Of a stretch of 45,863 nucleotides of DNA, positions 1-9,303 are shown piece after piece. Numbering within the stretch: the first letter of the stretch is position 1; every line of letters begins with the position of its first letter. The notes under the pieces are model-generated. The model saw only the letters and a list, made by a program, of their open reading frames with translations. It was not told the origin of the DNA and made no database searches. The DNA comes from Achromobacter insuavis (GTDB taxonomy: Bacteria; Pseudomonadota; Gammaproteobacteria; Burkholderiales; Burkholderiaceae_B). The stretch spans positions 1 to 45,863 of the forward strand of contig NZ_CADIJR010000050.1 in NCBI RefSeq assembly GCF_902859645.1, given 5' to 3'. The position numbers and the translations under genes are program-made.

Positions 1-960
1 GGCGGCGGCCTGCGGCCCCGCGGCCAGGCCGCGCAGCCAGCGCGCCGCCCAGACAGCCTCGGCCATCAGCAGCGCCGCCAGCGGCAGGGCCGCCCAGATG
101 CCGGGTTCCAGCCGCAGCAGCCATTCGCCTACTATCCGCAGCGACACGCAGATGACGCCGGCCACCAGCATCGCCAGGATGACCAGGTCGCGGCGGCCGC
201 GCTGGTAATAGAAACCCAGGCCCAACGTCACCGCGATCCAGGCCAGGCTGTTGACGGAACCCAGGCCGCGCGACATGGCGTCGCCGATCACCAGCACCGT
301 CACCATCGGGCCGAACACCAGCGCCGTCACCAGCGGGCTGATGACCAGCGCCGCCAGGACCCGCGGGCCGATCAGCGTGCTGGCGCGCCAGCGGCGCGCC
401 GCCAGTTCCCAGCCCAGCAGCAGAATCAGGTTCCAGGCGGCCATGATCAGGCTGGCGACCTGCGGGCCGCCCAGCAACAGCCACCAGTTGAACGCCCGTT
501 CACCCAGCCACAGGGCCAGGGCGACGTTGCTGACCACCACCCACAGCAGCCAGACCGCCTGGCTGGTCGCCACCAGCGCCCAGGGCAGCAGCAGGACCGC
601 CCACCAGGCGAACAATTCCCAGGTATCGGCGCCAGTCTGGTAAGTTTGGCCTAATAACGCGAGCAGGGCGCCGAGCAGGATGCCGGCCAGGGCCAGCAGC
701 GCGCCGGGGATGCTGCGGCGCACCCCCGGGGTGGCGCGCAGGCGCAATCCGGCCCACGCCGCCGCCAGCGCGCTGAGGGCCAAAAGGCCCTGCGTGCCGG
801 CGAAGCGTTGGATTTTGGTCATGTCCTGCCAGTTCGCCGCGACCCAGCAGATGGCGGCGCTGCCGAGCAGCAAAACCCCTAGCCAAAGGGTGCTGCGGGC
901 CAGGAATTGGCGCCATGCGTGCAGTTCGGATCCCACTTGCCGTTCAGTGCCGACTTGCAT
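1..960 (-). CDS. DUF2157-type integral membrane protein (C-terminus beyond window)
   Basis: An open frame runs from an ATG at 960 to the window edge, 320 codons without a stop. The product has a short hydrophilic N-terminus, then a hydrophobic segment (LWLGVLLLGSAAICWVAA, about residues 25-42), and then repeated hydrophobic helices, at least seven in the visible part. The stretch LLGQTYQTGADTWELFAWW (about residues 104-122) is typical of the DUF2157/DUF4401 family of predicted membrane proteins, whose function is unknown. A GGAG lies about 9 nt upstream of the ATG, which supports this start. The gene is divergent from topB with 62 bp between the starts. The family assignment comes from recalled sequence style and no domain search was possible. 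Confidence 0.72.
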   Translation of the reverse strand, partial: MQVGTERQVGSELHAWRQFLARSTLWLGVLLLGSAAICWVAANWQDMTKIQRFAGTQGLLALSALAAAWAGLRLRATPGVRRSIPGALLALAGILLGALLALLGQTYQTGADTWELFAWWAVLLLPWALVATSQAVWLLWVVVSNVALALWLGERAFNWWLLLGGPQVASLIMAAWNLILLLGWELAARRWRASTLIGPRVLAALVISPLVTALVFGPMVTVLVIGDAMSRGLGSVNSLAWIAVTLGLGFYYQRGRRDLVILAMLVAGVICVSLRIVGEWLLRLEPGIWAALPLAALLMAEAVWAARWLRGLAAGPQAAA

Positions 961-1022
961 CTCGCGAATCTCCGATCTTATTATCCGCGCTACTAAGGCG
1001 GGTCTGCCGCCACTGGATACAC

Positions 1023-3674
1023 ATGAATAAAACGCTGATTATTGCCGAGAAGCCCTCGGTGGCCCTTGATATATCACGCGCCTTGGGAGGCTTTGCGCGC
1101 GAGGGCGACTATTTTGAAAGCGAACGTTACGTACTCGCGTCCAGCATTGGCCATTTGCTGAGCTTGGTCGCGCCCAACGATCCGGTCAAGGGAAAGTGGA
1201 GCTTCACGCACCTGCCCGTAATTCCGCCTGAATTCGAACTGGGCCCGACCGACAAGAAATCGGCCGAACGCCTCAAGCTGCTGGTGCGCCTGGCCAAGCG
1301 CAAGGACGTCGATGCCATCATCAACGCCTGTGACGCTGGGCGCGAGGGCGAACTGATCTTCCGCTACATCATCCAGTACGCCGGGGTGAAGAAGCCGATC
1401 CAGCGCCTGTGGCTGCAATCCATGACGCAGGCCGCCATCCGCGAGGCCTTCGCCAACCTGCGCGACGACGTCCAGCTCAAGCCGCTGGAGGCCGCCGCCC
1501 GCTCGCGCGCCGAGGCCGACTGGCTGGTGGGCATCAACGGCACGCGCGCCATGACCGCCTTCAACAGCAAGGACGGCGGCTTCTTCAAGACGCCGGTGGG
1601 CCGGGTGCAGACCCCCACGCTGGCGATCGTGGCCGAGCGCGAAGAGCGCATCCGCCGCTTCGTCTCGCGCGATTACTGGGAAGTGCGCGCCACCTTCGTG
1701 GCGGCCGCCGGCCTGTATGAAGGCCGCTGGATCGACCCGGACTTCAAGAAAGACGAGCGCGACCCGGAAAAGCGCGAGTCGCGCCTGTGGTCGCAGGCCG
1801 CCGCCCAGAGCGTGGTGGCCGCCTGCCGCGCCCAGCCGGGCAGCGTGACCGAGGAATCCAAGCCGTCGACCCAGATGTCGCCGGCCCTGTACGACCTGAC
1901 CTCGCTGCAGCGCGAGGCCAACGGCCGCTTCGGCTTTTCGGCCAAGACCACCCTGGCGCTGGCCCAGACCCTGTACGAACGCCACAAGGCGCTGACCTAC
2001 CCGCGTACCGATTCGCGCTACCTGCCCGAGGACTACATCGGCACGGTGCAGGAAACCATGCGCGCGCTGGCCAAGGGCGGCTCCAACGCCGTCGGCGGGC
2101 TGTCGCGCCATGCCGACACCGTGGTCAGCCAGCACTGGGTCAAGCCGAACCGCCGCATCTTCGACAACAAGAAGGTGTCGGATCACTTTGCCATCATCCC
2201 GACGCTGCAGATCCCGCACGACCTGAGCGAGGCCGAGGCCAAGCTCTACGACCTGGTGCTCAAGCGCTTCCTGGCCGTGTTCTTCCCGGCCGCCGAATAC
2301 CGCGTCACCACCCGCATGACCGAGGTGCAGGGGCATCGCTTCCGCACCGACGGCAAGGTGCTGGTCAGCCCGGGCTGGCTGGCCGTGTACGGCAAGGAAG
2401 CGCAGGGCGAGGACGCCAACCTGGTGCCGGTGGCCGACGGTGAAACCGTGCGCACCGAGGAAGTCGAAGCCGTGGGCCTGGCCACCAAGCCGCCGGCGCG
2501 CTTCAACGAAGGCACGCTGCTGTCGGCCATGGAAGGCGCCGGCAAGCTGGTGGACGACGAGGAACTGCGCGAGGCCATGTCCGAGCGCGGCCTGGGCACG
2601 CCGGCCACCCGCGCGGCCATCATCGAAGGCCTGCTCAACGAGGTCTACCTGCGCCGCGAGGGCCGCGACCTGGTGCCGACCGCCAAGGCGCGCCAGCTGA
2701 TGACGCTGCTGTCGGGCCTGGACGTGTCGGAACTGACTTCGCCCGAGCTGACCGGCGAATGGGAACACAAGCTCAAGCAGATCGAGCAGGGCGCGCTGGA
2801 CCGCCAGGCCTTCATGCGCGAGATCGCCCAGATGACGCAGGTCATCGTCAAGCGCGCCAAGGAATACGAGCGCGACACGGTGCCCGGCGACTACGCCACG
2901 CTGCAGACGCCGTGCCCCAAGTGCGGCGGGGTGGTCAAGGAAAACTACCGCCGCTTCGCCTGCACCAACTGCGACTTCTCGATCGGCAAGCACCCGGGCG
3001 GCCGCACCTTCGAGCTGCCGGAAGTCGAGGAACTGCTGGCCAAGCGCGAGATCGGTCCGCTGCAGGGCTTCATCAGCAAGATGGGCCGGCCGTTCGCCGC
3101 CATCCTGCGCATCAGCGACGAGTACAAGCTGGAATTCGACTTCGGCCAGAACGACGAGGACGACAGCGAGGCGGTGGATTTCTCCGGCCACACGCCGGTG
3201 GGCAACTGCCCCAAGTGCCAGTCGCGCGTGTTCGAGCACGGCATGAGCTATGTCTGCGAGAAGTCGGTCGGCCCTGAAAAGAGCTGCGACTTCCGCTCCG
3301 GCAAGGTCATCCTGCAACAGGAAATCTCGCGCGAGCAGATGGAAAAGCTGCTGACCGACGGCCGCACCGACCTGCTCGACGGCTTCGTCTCCAGCCGCAC
3401 CAACCGCAAGTTCAAGGCCTTCCTGGTGCGTCAGCCCGACGGCAAGATCGGCTTCGAGTTCGAACCGCGTCCGGAGAAACCCGGCCGCGGCCGCGCGCCG
3501 GCCAAGACCGCCGCCACCGCCACCAAGACGGCGGCGAAGAAGGCGCCGGCCAAGAAGGCCGCGGTGAAAAAGACCGCCACGAAAACGGCCACCAAGACGG
3601 CAACCAAAACGGCGACCAAGACCGCCGCCAAGAAGGCCGTGAAGAAGGCCGCGCCCAAGAAGACCGCGGCATAG
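1023..3674 (+). CDS. topB: DNA topoisomerase III
   Basis: This is a type IA topoisomerase of 883 residues that passes single strands to resolve replication and recombination intermediates. The N-terminal TOPRIM domain begins MNKTLIIAEKPSVA and carries the acidic DAGREGE motif near residue 109. The catalytic tyrosine lies in LTYPRTDSRYL at Tyr326 (E. coli TopB has Tyr328). Two zinc-ribbon-like segments follow: Cys631/Cys634 with CTNC, and a second CPKC around residue 729. The last 60 or so residues are a Lys/Ala/Thr-rich basic tail. The frame is open further upstream to 915, but the ATG at 1023 gives the canonical N-terminus. A strong terminator follows. The gene stands alone and is divergent from the DUF2157-type gene. 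Confidence 0.97.
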   Translation: MNKTLIIAEKPSVALDISRALGGFAREGDYFESERYVLASSIGHLLSLVAPNDPVKGKWSFTHLPVIPPEFELGPTDKKSAERLKLLVRLAKRKDVDAIINACDAGREGELIFRYIIQYAGVKKPIQRLWLQSMTQAAIREAFANLRDDVQLKPLEAAARSRAEADWLVGINGTRAMTAFNSKDGGFFKTPVGRVQTPTLAIVAEREERIRRFVSRDYWEVRATFVAAAGLYEGRWIDPDFKKDERDPEKRESRLWSQAAAQSVVAACRAQPGSVTEESKPSTQMSPALYDLTSLQREANGRFGFSAKTTLALAQTLYERHKALTYPRTDSRYLPEDYIGTVQETMRALAKGGSNAVGGLSRHADTVVSQHWVKPNRRIFDNKKVSDHFAIIPTLQIPHDLSEAEAKLYDLVLKRFLAVFFPAAEYRVTTRMTEVQGHRFRTDGKVLVSPGWLAVYGKEAQGEDANLVPVADGETVRTEEVEAVGLATKPPARFNEGTLLSAMEGAGKLVDDEELREAMSERGLGTPATRAAIIEGLLNEVYLRREGRDLVPTAKARQLMTLLSGLDVSELTSPELTGEWEHKLKQIEQGALDRQAFMREIAQMTQVIVKRAKEYERDTVPGDYATLQTPCPKCGGVVKENYRRFACTNCDFSIGKHPGGRTFELPEVEELLAKREIGPLQGFISKMGRPFAAILRISDEYKLEFDFGQNDEDDSEAVDFSGHTPVGNCPKCQSRVFEHGMSYVCEKSVGPEKSCDFRSGKVILQQEISREQMEKLLTDGRTDLLDGFVSSRTNRKFKAFLVRQPDGKIGFEFEPRPEKPGRGRAPAKTAATATKTAAKKAPAKKAAVKKTATKTATKTATKTATKTAAKKAVKKAAPKKTAA
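3570..3629 (+). repeat. 12-bp coding repeats (KTAT units) in the topB tail
   Basis: Five consecutive 12-bp in-frame units encode KTAT four times and then KTAA, inside the basic tail of topoisomerase III. The units differ at synonymous positions (aag/aaa, acc/acg, gcc/gca/gcg), so this is not a fresh slippage array, although length variation between strains is plausible. The tail resembles histone-H1-like basic tails and probably adds nonspecific DNA affinity; that role is inferred. Confidence 0.75.
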
Positions 3675-3708
3675 ACCGCCACGGTCTACACTTGCGTGGC
3701 ACGACGAG

Positions 3709-3732
3709 AACGCCCGGGCAACCGGGCGTTTT
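3709..3732 (+). terminator. Rho-independent terminator of topB
   Basis: A perfect stem AACGCCCGG / CCGGGCGTT with a 4-nt loop GCAA is followed by further T residues. It lies 35 bp after the topB stop codon. Confidence 0.88.
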
Positions 3733-3738
3733 CCATTG

Positions 3739-3767
3739 TTGGACGGCAGGCGCCGCTGCGGTATTGT
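3739..3767 (+). promoter_or_regulatory. weak sigma-70-like promoter for the ABC/SDR operon
   Basis: TTGGAC (3739-3744) and TATTGT (3762-3767) are separated by 17 bp. They lie between the topB terminator and the receptor gene that starts at 3808. Matches to consensus are partial (the -10 matches 4 of 6). A small dyad, TTGTT-N7-AACAA, overlaps the -10 region and could be an operator. Confidence 0.35.
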
Positions 3768-3807
3768 TGACGCCAAACAACCACACCCGATCGAGACTGA
3801 GGAAGAC

Positions 3808-4866
3808 ATGAGCACGAGCCCCCACTTCACCACCCGCCGCCGTGTGCTGGCCGCAACCGGGGCGCTCGCCGGCGTCACCCTGATCGGCGGCCGCGTCGCC
3901 TTCGCCCAGCCCAAGCTGGGCCGCGTGGTCTACGGGCAGGGCAGCATCGACCCGTTCTTCGCGGCCGGCTATGTGGCGCTCAAGAAGGGCTATTTCGGCG
4001 AAGGGGGCCTGGAGGTCGAGTACCTGAATTCGCAGAGCGGCCCGCGCACCAACCAACTGCTGGCGGCCGGCCAGATCGCCTTCGGCGCCACCGCGGCCAC
4101 CGCCGCGCCGGCCCTGACGCTGGCCGGCAAGCCGGCCACGCTGGTGTTCGGCTTCGACCGCAAGCTGACCTACGCCAACGTCATCGTGCGGCGCGAGGAC
4201 TTCGAGAGCGGCAAGATCAAGTCGCTCAAGGACCTGGCCGGCAAGCGCGTGGGCGCGACCCAGCCGCAGTCCAGCACCTGGCTGATGGCGCTGTACCTGA
4301 TGCAGAAGGCCGGCGTGGCCGACAAGGTCGACATCCGCCCCCTGGGCGACCTGGCCACCATGCTCGGCGCGCTCAAGACCGGCTCGGTGGCCGCCAGCAT
4401 GGCCACCATGTCGATGATGGAACAGGCCCGGCAGGAAGGCTGGGGCGTGCCGATCTTCGACGCCACCACCGAGGCCTCGTGGAACGAGTTCATGGGCGGC
4501 GACGTGCCGGGCATCGCCGCGCTGACGCTGCAGGACACCATCCAGAAGCGGCCGGAGACGGTGCAGGCCTTCGTCACGGGCCTGGTGCGGGCGCAGGACT
4601 TCATCACCGCCCACAGCGCCGCCGAGATCGCCGACGTGATCTACGACGATTATCTGAACGCCTTCCCGCGCGCCGCCATCGAGAAGACGCTGGGCGTGTA
4701 CAAGGAAACCGTGTTCCTGAAGGACAACCTGATTTCCCAGGACGCCTACGACCGCATGACCGCGATCATGGGCGACGGCCGCCAGTTCTCGAACGACGAG
4801 ATCAAGACCGTGCCGTACGCCAAGTGCGTCGACATGAGCTTCGTGCGCAAAGCGCGAGGCCTGTGA
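3808..4866 (+). CDS. ABC transporter substrate-binding protein, NMT1/taurine-nitrate type
   Basis: This is a 352-residue periplasmic receptor. The N-terminus carries a twin-arginine-like signal (TTRRRVLAATGALAG followed by AFAQP, cleavage near residue 33), so Tat export is likely. The mature part begins with GRVVYGQGSIDPFFAAGYVALKK, typical of receptors for sulfonates, nitrate or pyrimidine-like ligands. The ATG at 3808 was chosen over the open frame from 3736 because GAGGAAG precedes it and the signal peptide starts there. It is the first gene of a four-gene operon whose next start codon overlaps its stop (TGATG). Ligand unknown; no sulfonate or nitrate enzyme gene is adjacent. Confidence 0.9.
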   Translation: MSTSPHFTTRRRVLAATGALAGVTLIGGRVAFAQPKLGRVVYGQGSIDPFFAAGYVALKKGYFGEGGLEVEYLNSQSGPRTNQLLAAGQIAFGATAATAAPALTLAGKPATLVFGFDRKLTYANVIVRREDFESGKIKSLKDLAGKRVGATQPQSSTWLMALYLMQKAGVADKVDIRPLGDLATMLGALKTGSVAASMATMSMMEQARQEGWGVPIFDATTEASWNEFMGGDVPGIAALTLQDTIQKRPETVQAFVTGLVRAQDFITAHSAAEIADVIYDDYLNAFPRAAIEKTLGVYKETVFLKDNLISQDAYDRMTAIMGDGRQFSNDEIKTVPYAKCVDMSFVRKARGL

Positions 4867-5636
4867 TGATCACGCTGGACCGGGTGGGCAAAGCCTACCA
4901 GACGCGCCAGGGCACCACCCACGCGGTGGGCGAGGTCAGCCTGGAGATCGCGGCGGGCGAGTTCGTGTCGATCGTCGGCCCCTCGGGCTGCGGCAAGAGC
5001 ACGCTGCTGAACATGATCGCCGGCTTCCTGCCGCCCACCACCGGCCAGATCCGGGTCGACGGCCAGGTGGTCGACGGCCAGGTGCCGCCGGCGCTGGGCT
5101 ACATCTTCCAGAAGGACACGCTGCTGCCCTGGTTCAGCGTCAGGAAGAACGTGGCGCTGGGCCTGAAGTTCCAGGGCGTGCCGGCCGCGCGCATCGCCAG
5201 CCGGGTGGCCGAGCTGCTGGAGCTGGGCCACCTGACGGCCTTCGCCGACGCCTTTCCGCACCAGCTGTCGGGCGGCATGCGGCGGCGCGTGGCGCTGCTG
5301 ATGAGCCTGGCGGTGGAGCCGCGCATCCTGCTGCTGGACGAGCCGTTCGGCGCGCTCGATACGCACACCAAGACCCACCTGCACCGCGAGCTGATGGAAA
5401 TCTGGCGCAAGCTGGGCCAGACCGTGGTGCTGGTCACGCACGACCTGGACGAGGCCATCCTGCTGTCGGATCGCGTGGTGGTGCTGTCCGGCCCGCCCAG
5501 CCGCGTGCTGCTGGACGAGCGCATCGCCATCCCGCATCCGCGCGACGTCTTCACCCTGCGCGAGACGCCGCAGTTCGTCACCCACGTGCAAAGCCTCTGG
5601 AGCGTGCTGGGCCAGCAGTTCCGCGCCGCCGCCTGA
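4866..5636 (+). CDS. ABC transporter ATP-binding protein (TauB/SsuB/NrtD type)
   Basis: This is a 256-residue nucleotide-binding subunit that powers import of the ligand captured by the preceding receptor. It has Walker A GPSGCGKST (38-46), the Q-loop glutamine at 82, signature LSGGM (134-138), Walker B ILLLDEP (154-160) and the switch histidine in VTHDLDEA (192). Length and motifs match the aliphatic-sulfonate/nitrate/taurine subfamily. The ATG shares one base with the receptor stop codon, which indicates translational coupling. The permease follows after 7 bp. Confidence 0.95.
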   Translation: MITLDRVGKAYQTRQGTTHAVGEVSLEIAAGEFVSIVGPSGCGKSTLLNMIAGFLPPTTGQIRVDGQVVDGQVPPALGYIFQKDTLLPWFSVRKNVALGLKFQGVPAARIASRVAELLELGHLTAFADAFPHQLSGGMRRRVALLMSLAVEPRILLLDEPFGALDTHTKTHLHRELMEIWRKLGQTVVLVTHDLDEAILLSDRVVVLSGPPSRVLLDERIAIPHPRDVFTLRETPQFVTHVQSLWSVLGQQFRAAA

Positions 5637-5643
5637 TTCCGCC

Positions 5644-6498
5644 ATGACCGCTCCCGAATTCACCGATACCCTGCAGGACCAGCTGCGGCTGGACCGCCGC
5701 GCCAGCGCCCTGCGGCGCATGCGCATCACCTTGTGGCAGGTGCTGATCCTGGCCCTCATCCTCGGCTCCTGGGAAACGCTGACGCGCATCCCGTGGTTCA
5801 CCCAGAACACGCTGTTCGATCCGTTCTTCATCAGCCAGCCCTCGCGCGTGGCGGTGCGGCTGTGGGAATGGCTGCAACCCGGCCCGCGCTCGGTCTGGCC
5901 GCACCTGTGGCTGACGCTGCAGGCCACGCTGGTCGGACTGGTGGTGGGCGTGGGCAGCGGCTTCATCGTCGGCATGACGCTGAGCCGCAGCCGCTTCCTG
6001 GCGGACGTGTTCAACCCGTTCATCGTGGCCTTCAACTCGATGCCGCGCATCGCCTTCGTGCCGCTCATCACCATGTTCTTCGGCCTGGGGCTGGCGTCCA
6101 AGGTGGTGACCTCGTGGTTCGTGGTGTTCTTTCTGGTGTTCTTCAACACCTACAAGGGCGGGCGCAGCGTCGAGCGCGAGCTGGTGGACTTCTGCCGCAC
6201 GCTGGGCGGGTCGCCGCGCCAGATCCTGTGGCGCGTGCGCATCCCGACCGCGGCCGCCTGGACCTTCGCCGCGCTGCCCAACGCCATCAGCTTCGCGCTG
6301 ATCGGCGTGGTGCTGGCCGAGTTCGTCGGCTCCACCACCGGCATGGGCTACCTGATGATCACCGCGCTGGCTACACTGAACGCCACCGACATGTTCGCGG
6401 CGGTCACGCTGCTGTCCATCGTCGGCATCGCGCTGGTGTACTGCGTCACCTGGCTGGAACGGCGGCTGCTGCACTGGGCGCCCGAATTCCGCGAATGA
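5644..6498 (+). CDS. ABC transporter permease (BPD type, TauC/SsuC-like)
   Basis: This 284-residue inner-membrane subunit has about six hydrophobic segments, the first around residues 30-42. Near residues 180-207 is the cytoplasmic EAA-type coupling loop (RELVDFCRTLGGSPRQILWR, then VRIP), which docks on the ATPase. The gene begins 7 bp after the ATPase gene. Its stop codon overlaps the next start as ATGA. With its two upstream neighbours it forms a complete importer. Confidence 0.93.
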   Translation: MTAPEFTDTLQDQLRLDRRASALRRMRITLWQVLILALILGSWETLTRIPWFTQNTLFDPFFISQPSRVAVRLWEWLQPGPRSVWPHLWLTLQATLVGLVVGVGSGFIVGMTLSRSRFLADVFNPFIVAFNSMPRIAFVPLITMFFGLGLASKVVTSWFVVFFLVFFNTYKGGRSVERELVDFCRTLGGSPRQILWRVRIPTAAAWTFAALPNAISFALIGVVLAEFVGSTTGMGYLMITALATLNATDMFAAVTLLSIVGIALVYCVTWLERRLLHWAPEFRE

Positions 6499-7295
6499 AC
6501 CGAGCCGCGACCATGACGACTTCCTTGCCCTATCTGCGCAACTTCGACCTGAGCGGCCAGGTCGCGCTGGTGACCGGCTCGGCCCGCGGGCTGGGCTTCT
6601 GTATCGCCCGCGCGCTGGCCGGCTGCGGCGCGCGCGTGCTGATCAACGGCCGCAACGAGCAGGCCGCGGAAAGCGCCGCCGCCACGCTGCGCGCCGATGG
6701 CCTGGACGCGCACGCGCTGGCCTTCGACGTCAGCGACGACGACGCCATGGCGCGGGCCTTCGAGCGCATCGACCGCGAGCATGGCCGCCTGGACATCCTG
6801 GTGAACAACGTCGGCGCGCGCAACCGCAAGACGCTGGCCGACACCAGCGCCGCCGAGATCCGCGAGCTGATCGACACCGACCTGGTGGCCGGCATCCTGC
6901 TGGCCAAGCACGCCGCCGAGCGCATGGCGCGCCAGGGCGGCGGCCGCCTGATCGCCATCACCTCCGTGGTGGGCGAGCTGGCGCGCGCCGGCGACGCGGT
7001 CTATCCGGCCGCCAAGCAGGGCCTGACCGGCATGGTGCGGGCGCTGGCGGCGGAGTTCGGCGGACGCGGCATCACCAGCAACGCCATCGCGCCGGGCACG
7101 TTCGCCACCGAGACCAATGCGCAGATGGTGGCCGACCCCGCGGTCGGCCCGCGCATCGCGGCGCGCAACCCGACCGGCCGCTGGGGCGAGCCGGAAGAGA
7201 TCGCCGGCGCGGCGGTGTTCCTGGCATCGAAAGCGGCGTCCTACGTCAACGGGCACGTGCTCGTGGTCGACGGCGGGTTGTCGATCCAGTTCTGA
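6495..7295 (+). CDS. SDR-family NAD(P)-dependent oxidoreductase
   Basis: This is a classical short-chain dehydrogenase of 266 residues. The cofactor motif TGSARGLG is at 27-34, NNVG (usually NNAG) at 104-107, the catalytic serine at 157, and the YxxxK pair at Tyr170/Lys174. The C-terminus VNGHVLVVDGGLSIQF is typical of the FabG/gluconate-5-dehydrogenase group. Two starts are possible: the ATG at 6495, overlapping the permease stop, or the ATG at 6513, six codons later; neither has a clear Shine-Dalgarno sequence. Operon placement suggests it acts on the imported compound or a product of it, but the substrate cannot be read from sequence. Confidence 0.92.
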   Translation: MNRAATMTTSLPYLRNFDLSGQVALVTGSARGLGFCIARALAGCGARVLINGRNEQAAESAAATLRADGLDAHALAFDVSDDDAMARAFERIDREHGRLDILVNNVGARNRKTLADTSAAEIRELIDTDLVAGILLAKHAAERMARQGGGRLIAITSVVGELARAGDAVYPAAKQGLTGMVRALAAEFGGRGITSNAIAPGTFATETNAQMVADPAVGPRIAARNPTGRWGEPEEIAGAAVFLASKAASYVNGHVLVVDGGLSIQF

Positions 7296-7310
7296 CAGGA
7301 CGGCAAAAGC

Positions 7311-7335
7311 GAAGGGGCCCGCAAAGGGCCCCTTC
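7311..7335. terminator. bidirectional terminator between SDR and acetolactate synthase genes
   Basis: A perfect 10-bp stem GAAGGGGCCC / GGGCCCCTTC encloses a 5-nt loop. It lies between two convergent genes. On the minus strand the stem is followed by CGCTTTTG, giving a short U tract; the plus side lacks one. It probably serves mainly the minus-strand gene. Confidence 0.75.
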
Positions 7336-7389
7336 GTCATTCCGGCGGCCCCGCGTGGGAGGTCCGCCTGCCCGGCAATCGCCGCCGGC

Positions 7390-9210
7390 TCAGGTCGTCT
7401 CGTCCTGGTACCAGACGCCTTCGGCCAGCATCATCTTGTGGTGGCCATGGCCGGCCGGCATCATGGGGAAGCAGTTCTCCTGCGCCGTCACCGCCACGTC
7501 GAGGAAGTAGGGGCCGTCGTGCGCCAGGCATTCGGCCAGCGCCGCGTCCAGCTGCGCCGGGTCCTCGACCCGCGCCGCGCCCCAGCCGAAGGCCCGCGCC
7601 AGCGCCACGAAATCGGGCAGCGAGGCGTTGTAGCTGTGGCTGTAGCGGCCGCCGTGGATCAGTTCCTGCCACTGGCGCACCATGCCCATGTAGCCGTTGT
7701 TGCACAGCACGACCTTGACCGGCGCCTGGTGCTGCATGGCGGTGGACAGTTCCTGGATATTCATCAGCACCGAGGCGTCGCCGCTGACGCACACCACGGT
7801 CTTGTCCGGATGCGCGACCTGCGCGCCGATGGCGGCCGGCACGCCGTAGCCCATGGTGCCGGCGCCGCCGGAGGTGAGCCAGCGGTACGGCTGGTCGAAG
7901 CGCAGGTACTGCGCGGCCCACATCTGGTGCTGGCCGACGTCGGTCGAGACGATGGCGTCGCGCCCAGCCAGCGCCGCGTTCAGGCGCGACATCAGGTGCT
8001 GCGGCAGGATGGCGTCGGCCGCCGGGGTGTAGCCCAGGCAGTCCTGCGCGCGCCAGGCCTGCACCCGCGCCCACCACGGCGCCAGCCGGGCCGCATCGAG
8101 CGGCCCGCCCAGCTCGGCCTGCAGGGCGCGCACCAGCGGCAGGCAGTCGCCCACCAGGGCCACGTCCACCCGCACCACCTTGTTGATGGAGGCGGGGTCG
8201 ATGTCGATATGGATCTTGCGCGCATGCGGGCAGAACTCGGACAGCTTGCCGGTGATGCGGTCGTCGAAGCGGGCGCCGATGCAGACCACCAGGTCGGCGT
8301 TGTGCATGGCCAGGTTGGCCTCGACGGTGCCGTGCATGCCGAGCATGCCGACGAACTGTGGATCGGAGGCCGGGAACGCCCCCAGGCCCATCAGCGTGAG
8401 GGTGCAGGGCGCGCCGCTGGCGCGCACCAGTTCGGTGAAGGCGGCGCAGGCCTCGGGGCCGGCGTTCACCAGCCCGCCGCCGCCGTAGAAAATGGGGCGT
8501 TTGGCCTGGGCGATCAGCGCGGCGGCGCGGCGCACCGCCGACTGCGGCAGCTTGGGCGCCAGCTTGCCCGACTGGCGCCGCGCGCGCAGCGCCGCCAGCT
8601 TCTGCTGCGACGGGGTGTCGTCGTCGCCGTCGGCATCGCGCGGCACGGCCAGCTGCACGTCCTTGGGGAAGTCCAGCAGCACCGGGCCGGGCCGGCCCTG
8701 GCGCGTCAGTTCAAAGGCGCGGGCGGTGACGGCGGCGACGTCGTCGACCGACCGCACCTGGGTGTTCCACTTGGTCACGGAACGCGAGATGCCGATGGCG
8801 TCGCATTCCTGGAAGGCGTCGGTGCCGATGGCGCTGGTGGCGACCTGGCCGCTGATGCACAGCACCGGGATCGAGTCGCACATGGCGTCCAGCAGGCCCG
8901 AGGTGGTGTTGGCCATGCCGGGGCCGGAGGTCACGAACACCACGCCGGTGCGGCCGGTGGTGCGGGCGTAGCCCTCGGCGGCGTGCACGGCGGCCTGCTC
9001 GTGGCGCACCAGCACGTGGCGCAGGCGCGGCTCGGCATAGAGCGCGTCATACAGCGGCAGCACGGCGCCGCCGGGATAGCCGAACACGGTGTCCACGCCG
9101 TGCGCGATCAGCGTTTCCAGCAGAATCCTGGCCCCGTTGGCGGGGGGAGTTTCAGGGGCGGCAAGCGCGGCGGCGACGGAGGGGTGCAGGCGATCGTTCA
9201 TGCTATCCAT
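7390..9210 (-). CDS. acetolactate synthase large subunit-type ThDP enzyme
   Basis: This 606-residue thiamine-diphosphate enzyme belongs to the acetohydroxyacid synthase family, which condenses pyruvate with pyruvate or 2-ketobutyrate at the start of branched-chain amino-acid synthesis. The activating glutamate is Glu71 in [16 protein letters not shown] central FAD/ThDP-fold domain follows. The ThDP-magnesium motif is [12 protein letters not shown], with GDA in place of the more usual GDG. The length fits biosynthetic large subunits rather than the shorter AlsS type. No ilvN/ilvH-type regulatory subunit lies beside it. It is divergent from an Lrp/AsnC gene and has an alternative ATG at 9201; neither start has a strong ribosome-binding site. 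Confidence 0.9.
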   Translation of the reverse strand: MDSMNDRLHPSVAAALAAPETPPANGARILLETLIAHGVDTVFGYPGGAVLPLYDALYAEPRLRHVLVRHEQAAVHAAEGYARTTGRTGVVFVTSGPGMANTTSGLLDAMCDSIPVLCISGQVATSAIGTDAFQECDAIGISRSVTKWNTQVRSVDDVAAVTARAFELTRQGRPGPVLLDFPKDVQLAVPRDADGDDDTPSQQKLAALRARRQSGKLAPKLPQSAVRRAAALIAQAKRPIFYGGGGLVNAGPEACAAFTELVRASGAPCTLTLMGLGAFPASDPQFVGMLGMHGTVEANLAMHNADLVVCIGARFDDRITGKLSEFCPHARKIHIDIDPASINKVVRVDVALVGDCLPLVRALQAELGGPLDAARLAPWWARVQAWRAQDCLGYTPAADAILPQHLMSRLNAALAGRDAIVSTDVGQHQMWAAQYLRFDQPYRWLTSGGAGTMGYGVPAAIGAQVAHPDKTVVCVSGDASVLMNIQELSTAMQHQAPVKVVLCNNGYMGMVRQWQELIHGGRYSHSYNASLPDFVALARAFGWGAARVEDPAQLDAALAECLAHDGPYFLDVAVTAQENCFPMMPAGHGHHKMMLAEGVWYQDETT

Positions 9211-9232
9211 CTTATTGGGAATCCGGGAGAAT

Positions 9233-9281
9233 ATTTATCTTCTTTTCCACGAATTGCCGGCAAACGCAGTAAATTTATCTT
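9233..9281. promoter_or_regulatory. AT-rich divergent control region with direct repeat (possible Lrp operator)
   Basis: The 93-bp gap between the acetolactate synthase and Lrp genes is far richer in A+T than its surroundings. The 9-mer ATTTATCTT occurs twice, at 9233-9241 and 9273-9281, 40 bp apart, close to four helical turns. Lrp-type octamers often bind phased A/T-rich sites, so autoregulation plus control of the synthase gene is a reasonable guess. No consensus Lrp site was demonstrated. Confidence 0.4.
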
Positions 9282-9303
9282 TGGATCGGAGGAATCAAAG
9301 AAA

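Noticed and set aside
1074-3914. A 946-codon open frame antisense to topB
   Set aside because: It overlaps a gene with all catalytic motifs of topoisomerase III, has low-complexity Gly/Arg/Leu/Ala-rich sequence and no family-like blocks. It is a codon-position shadow of GC-rich DNA.
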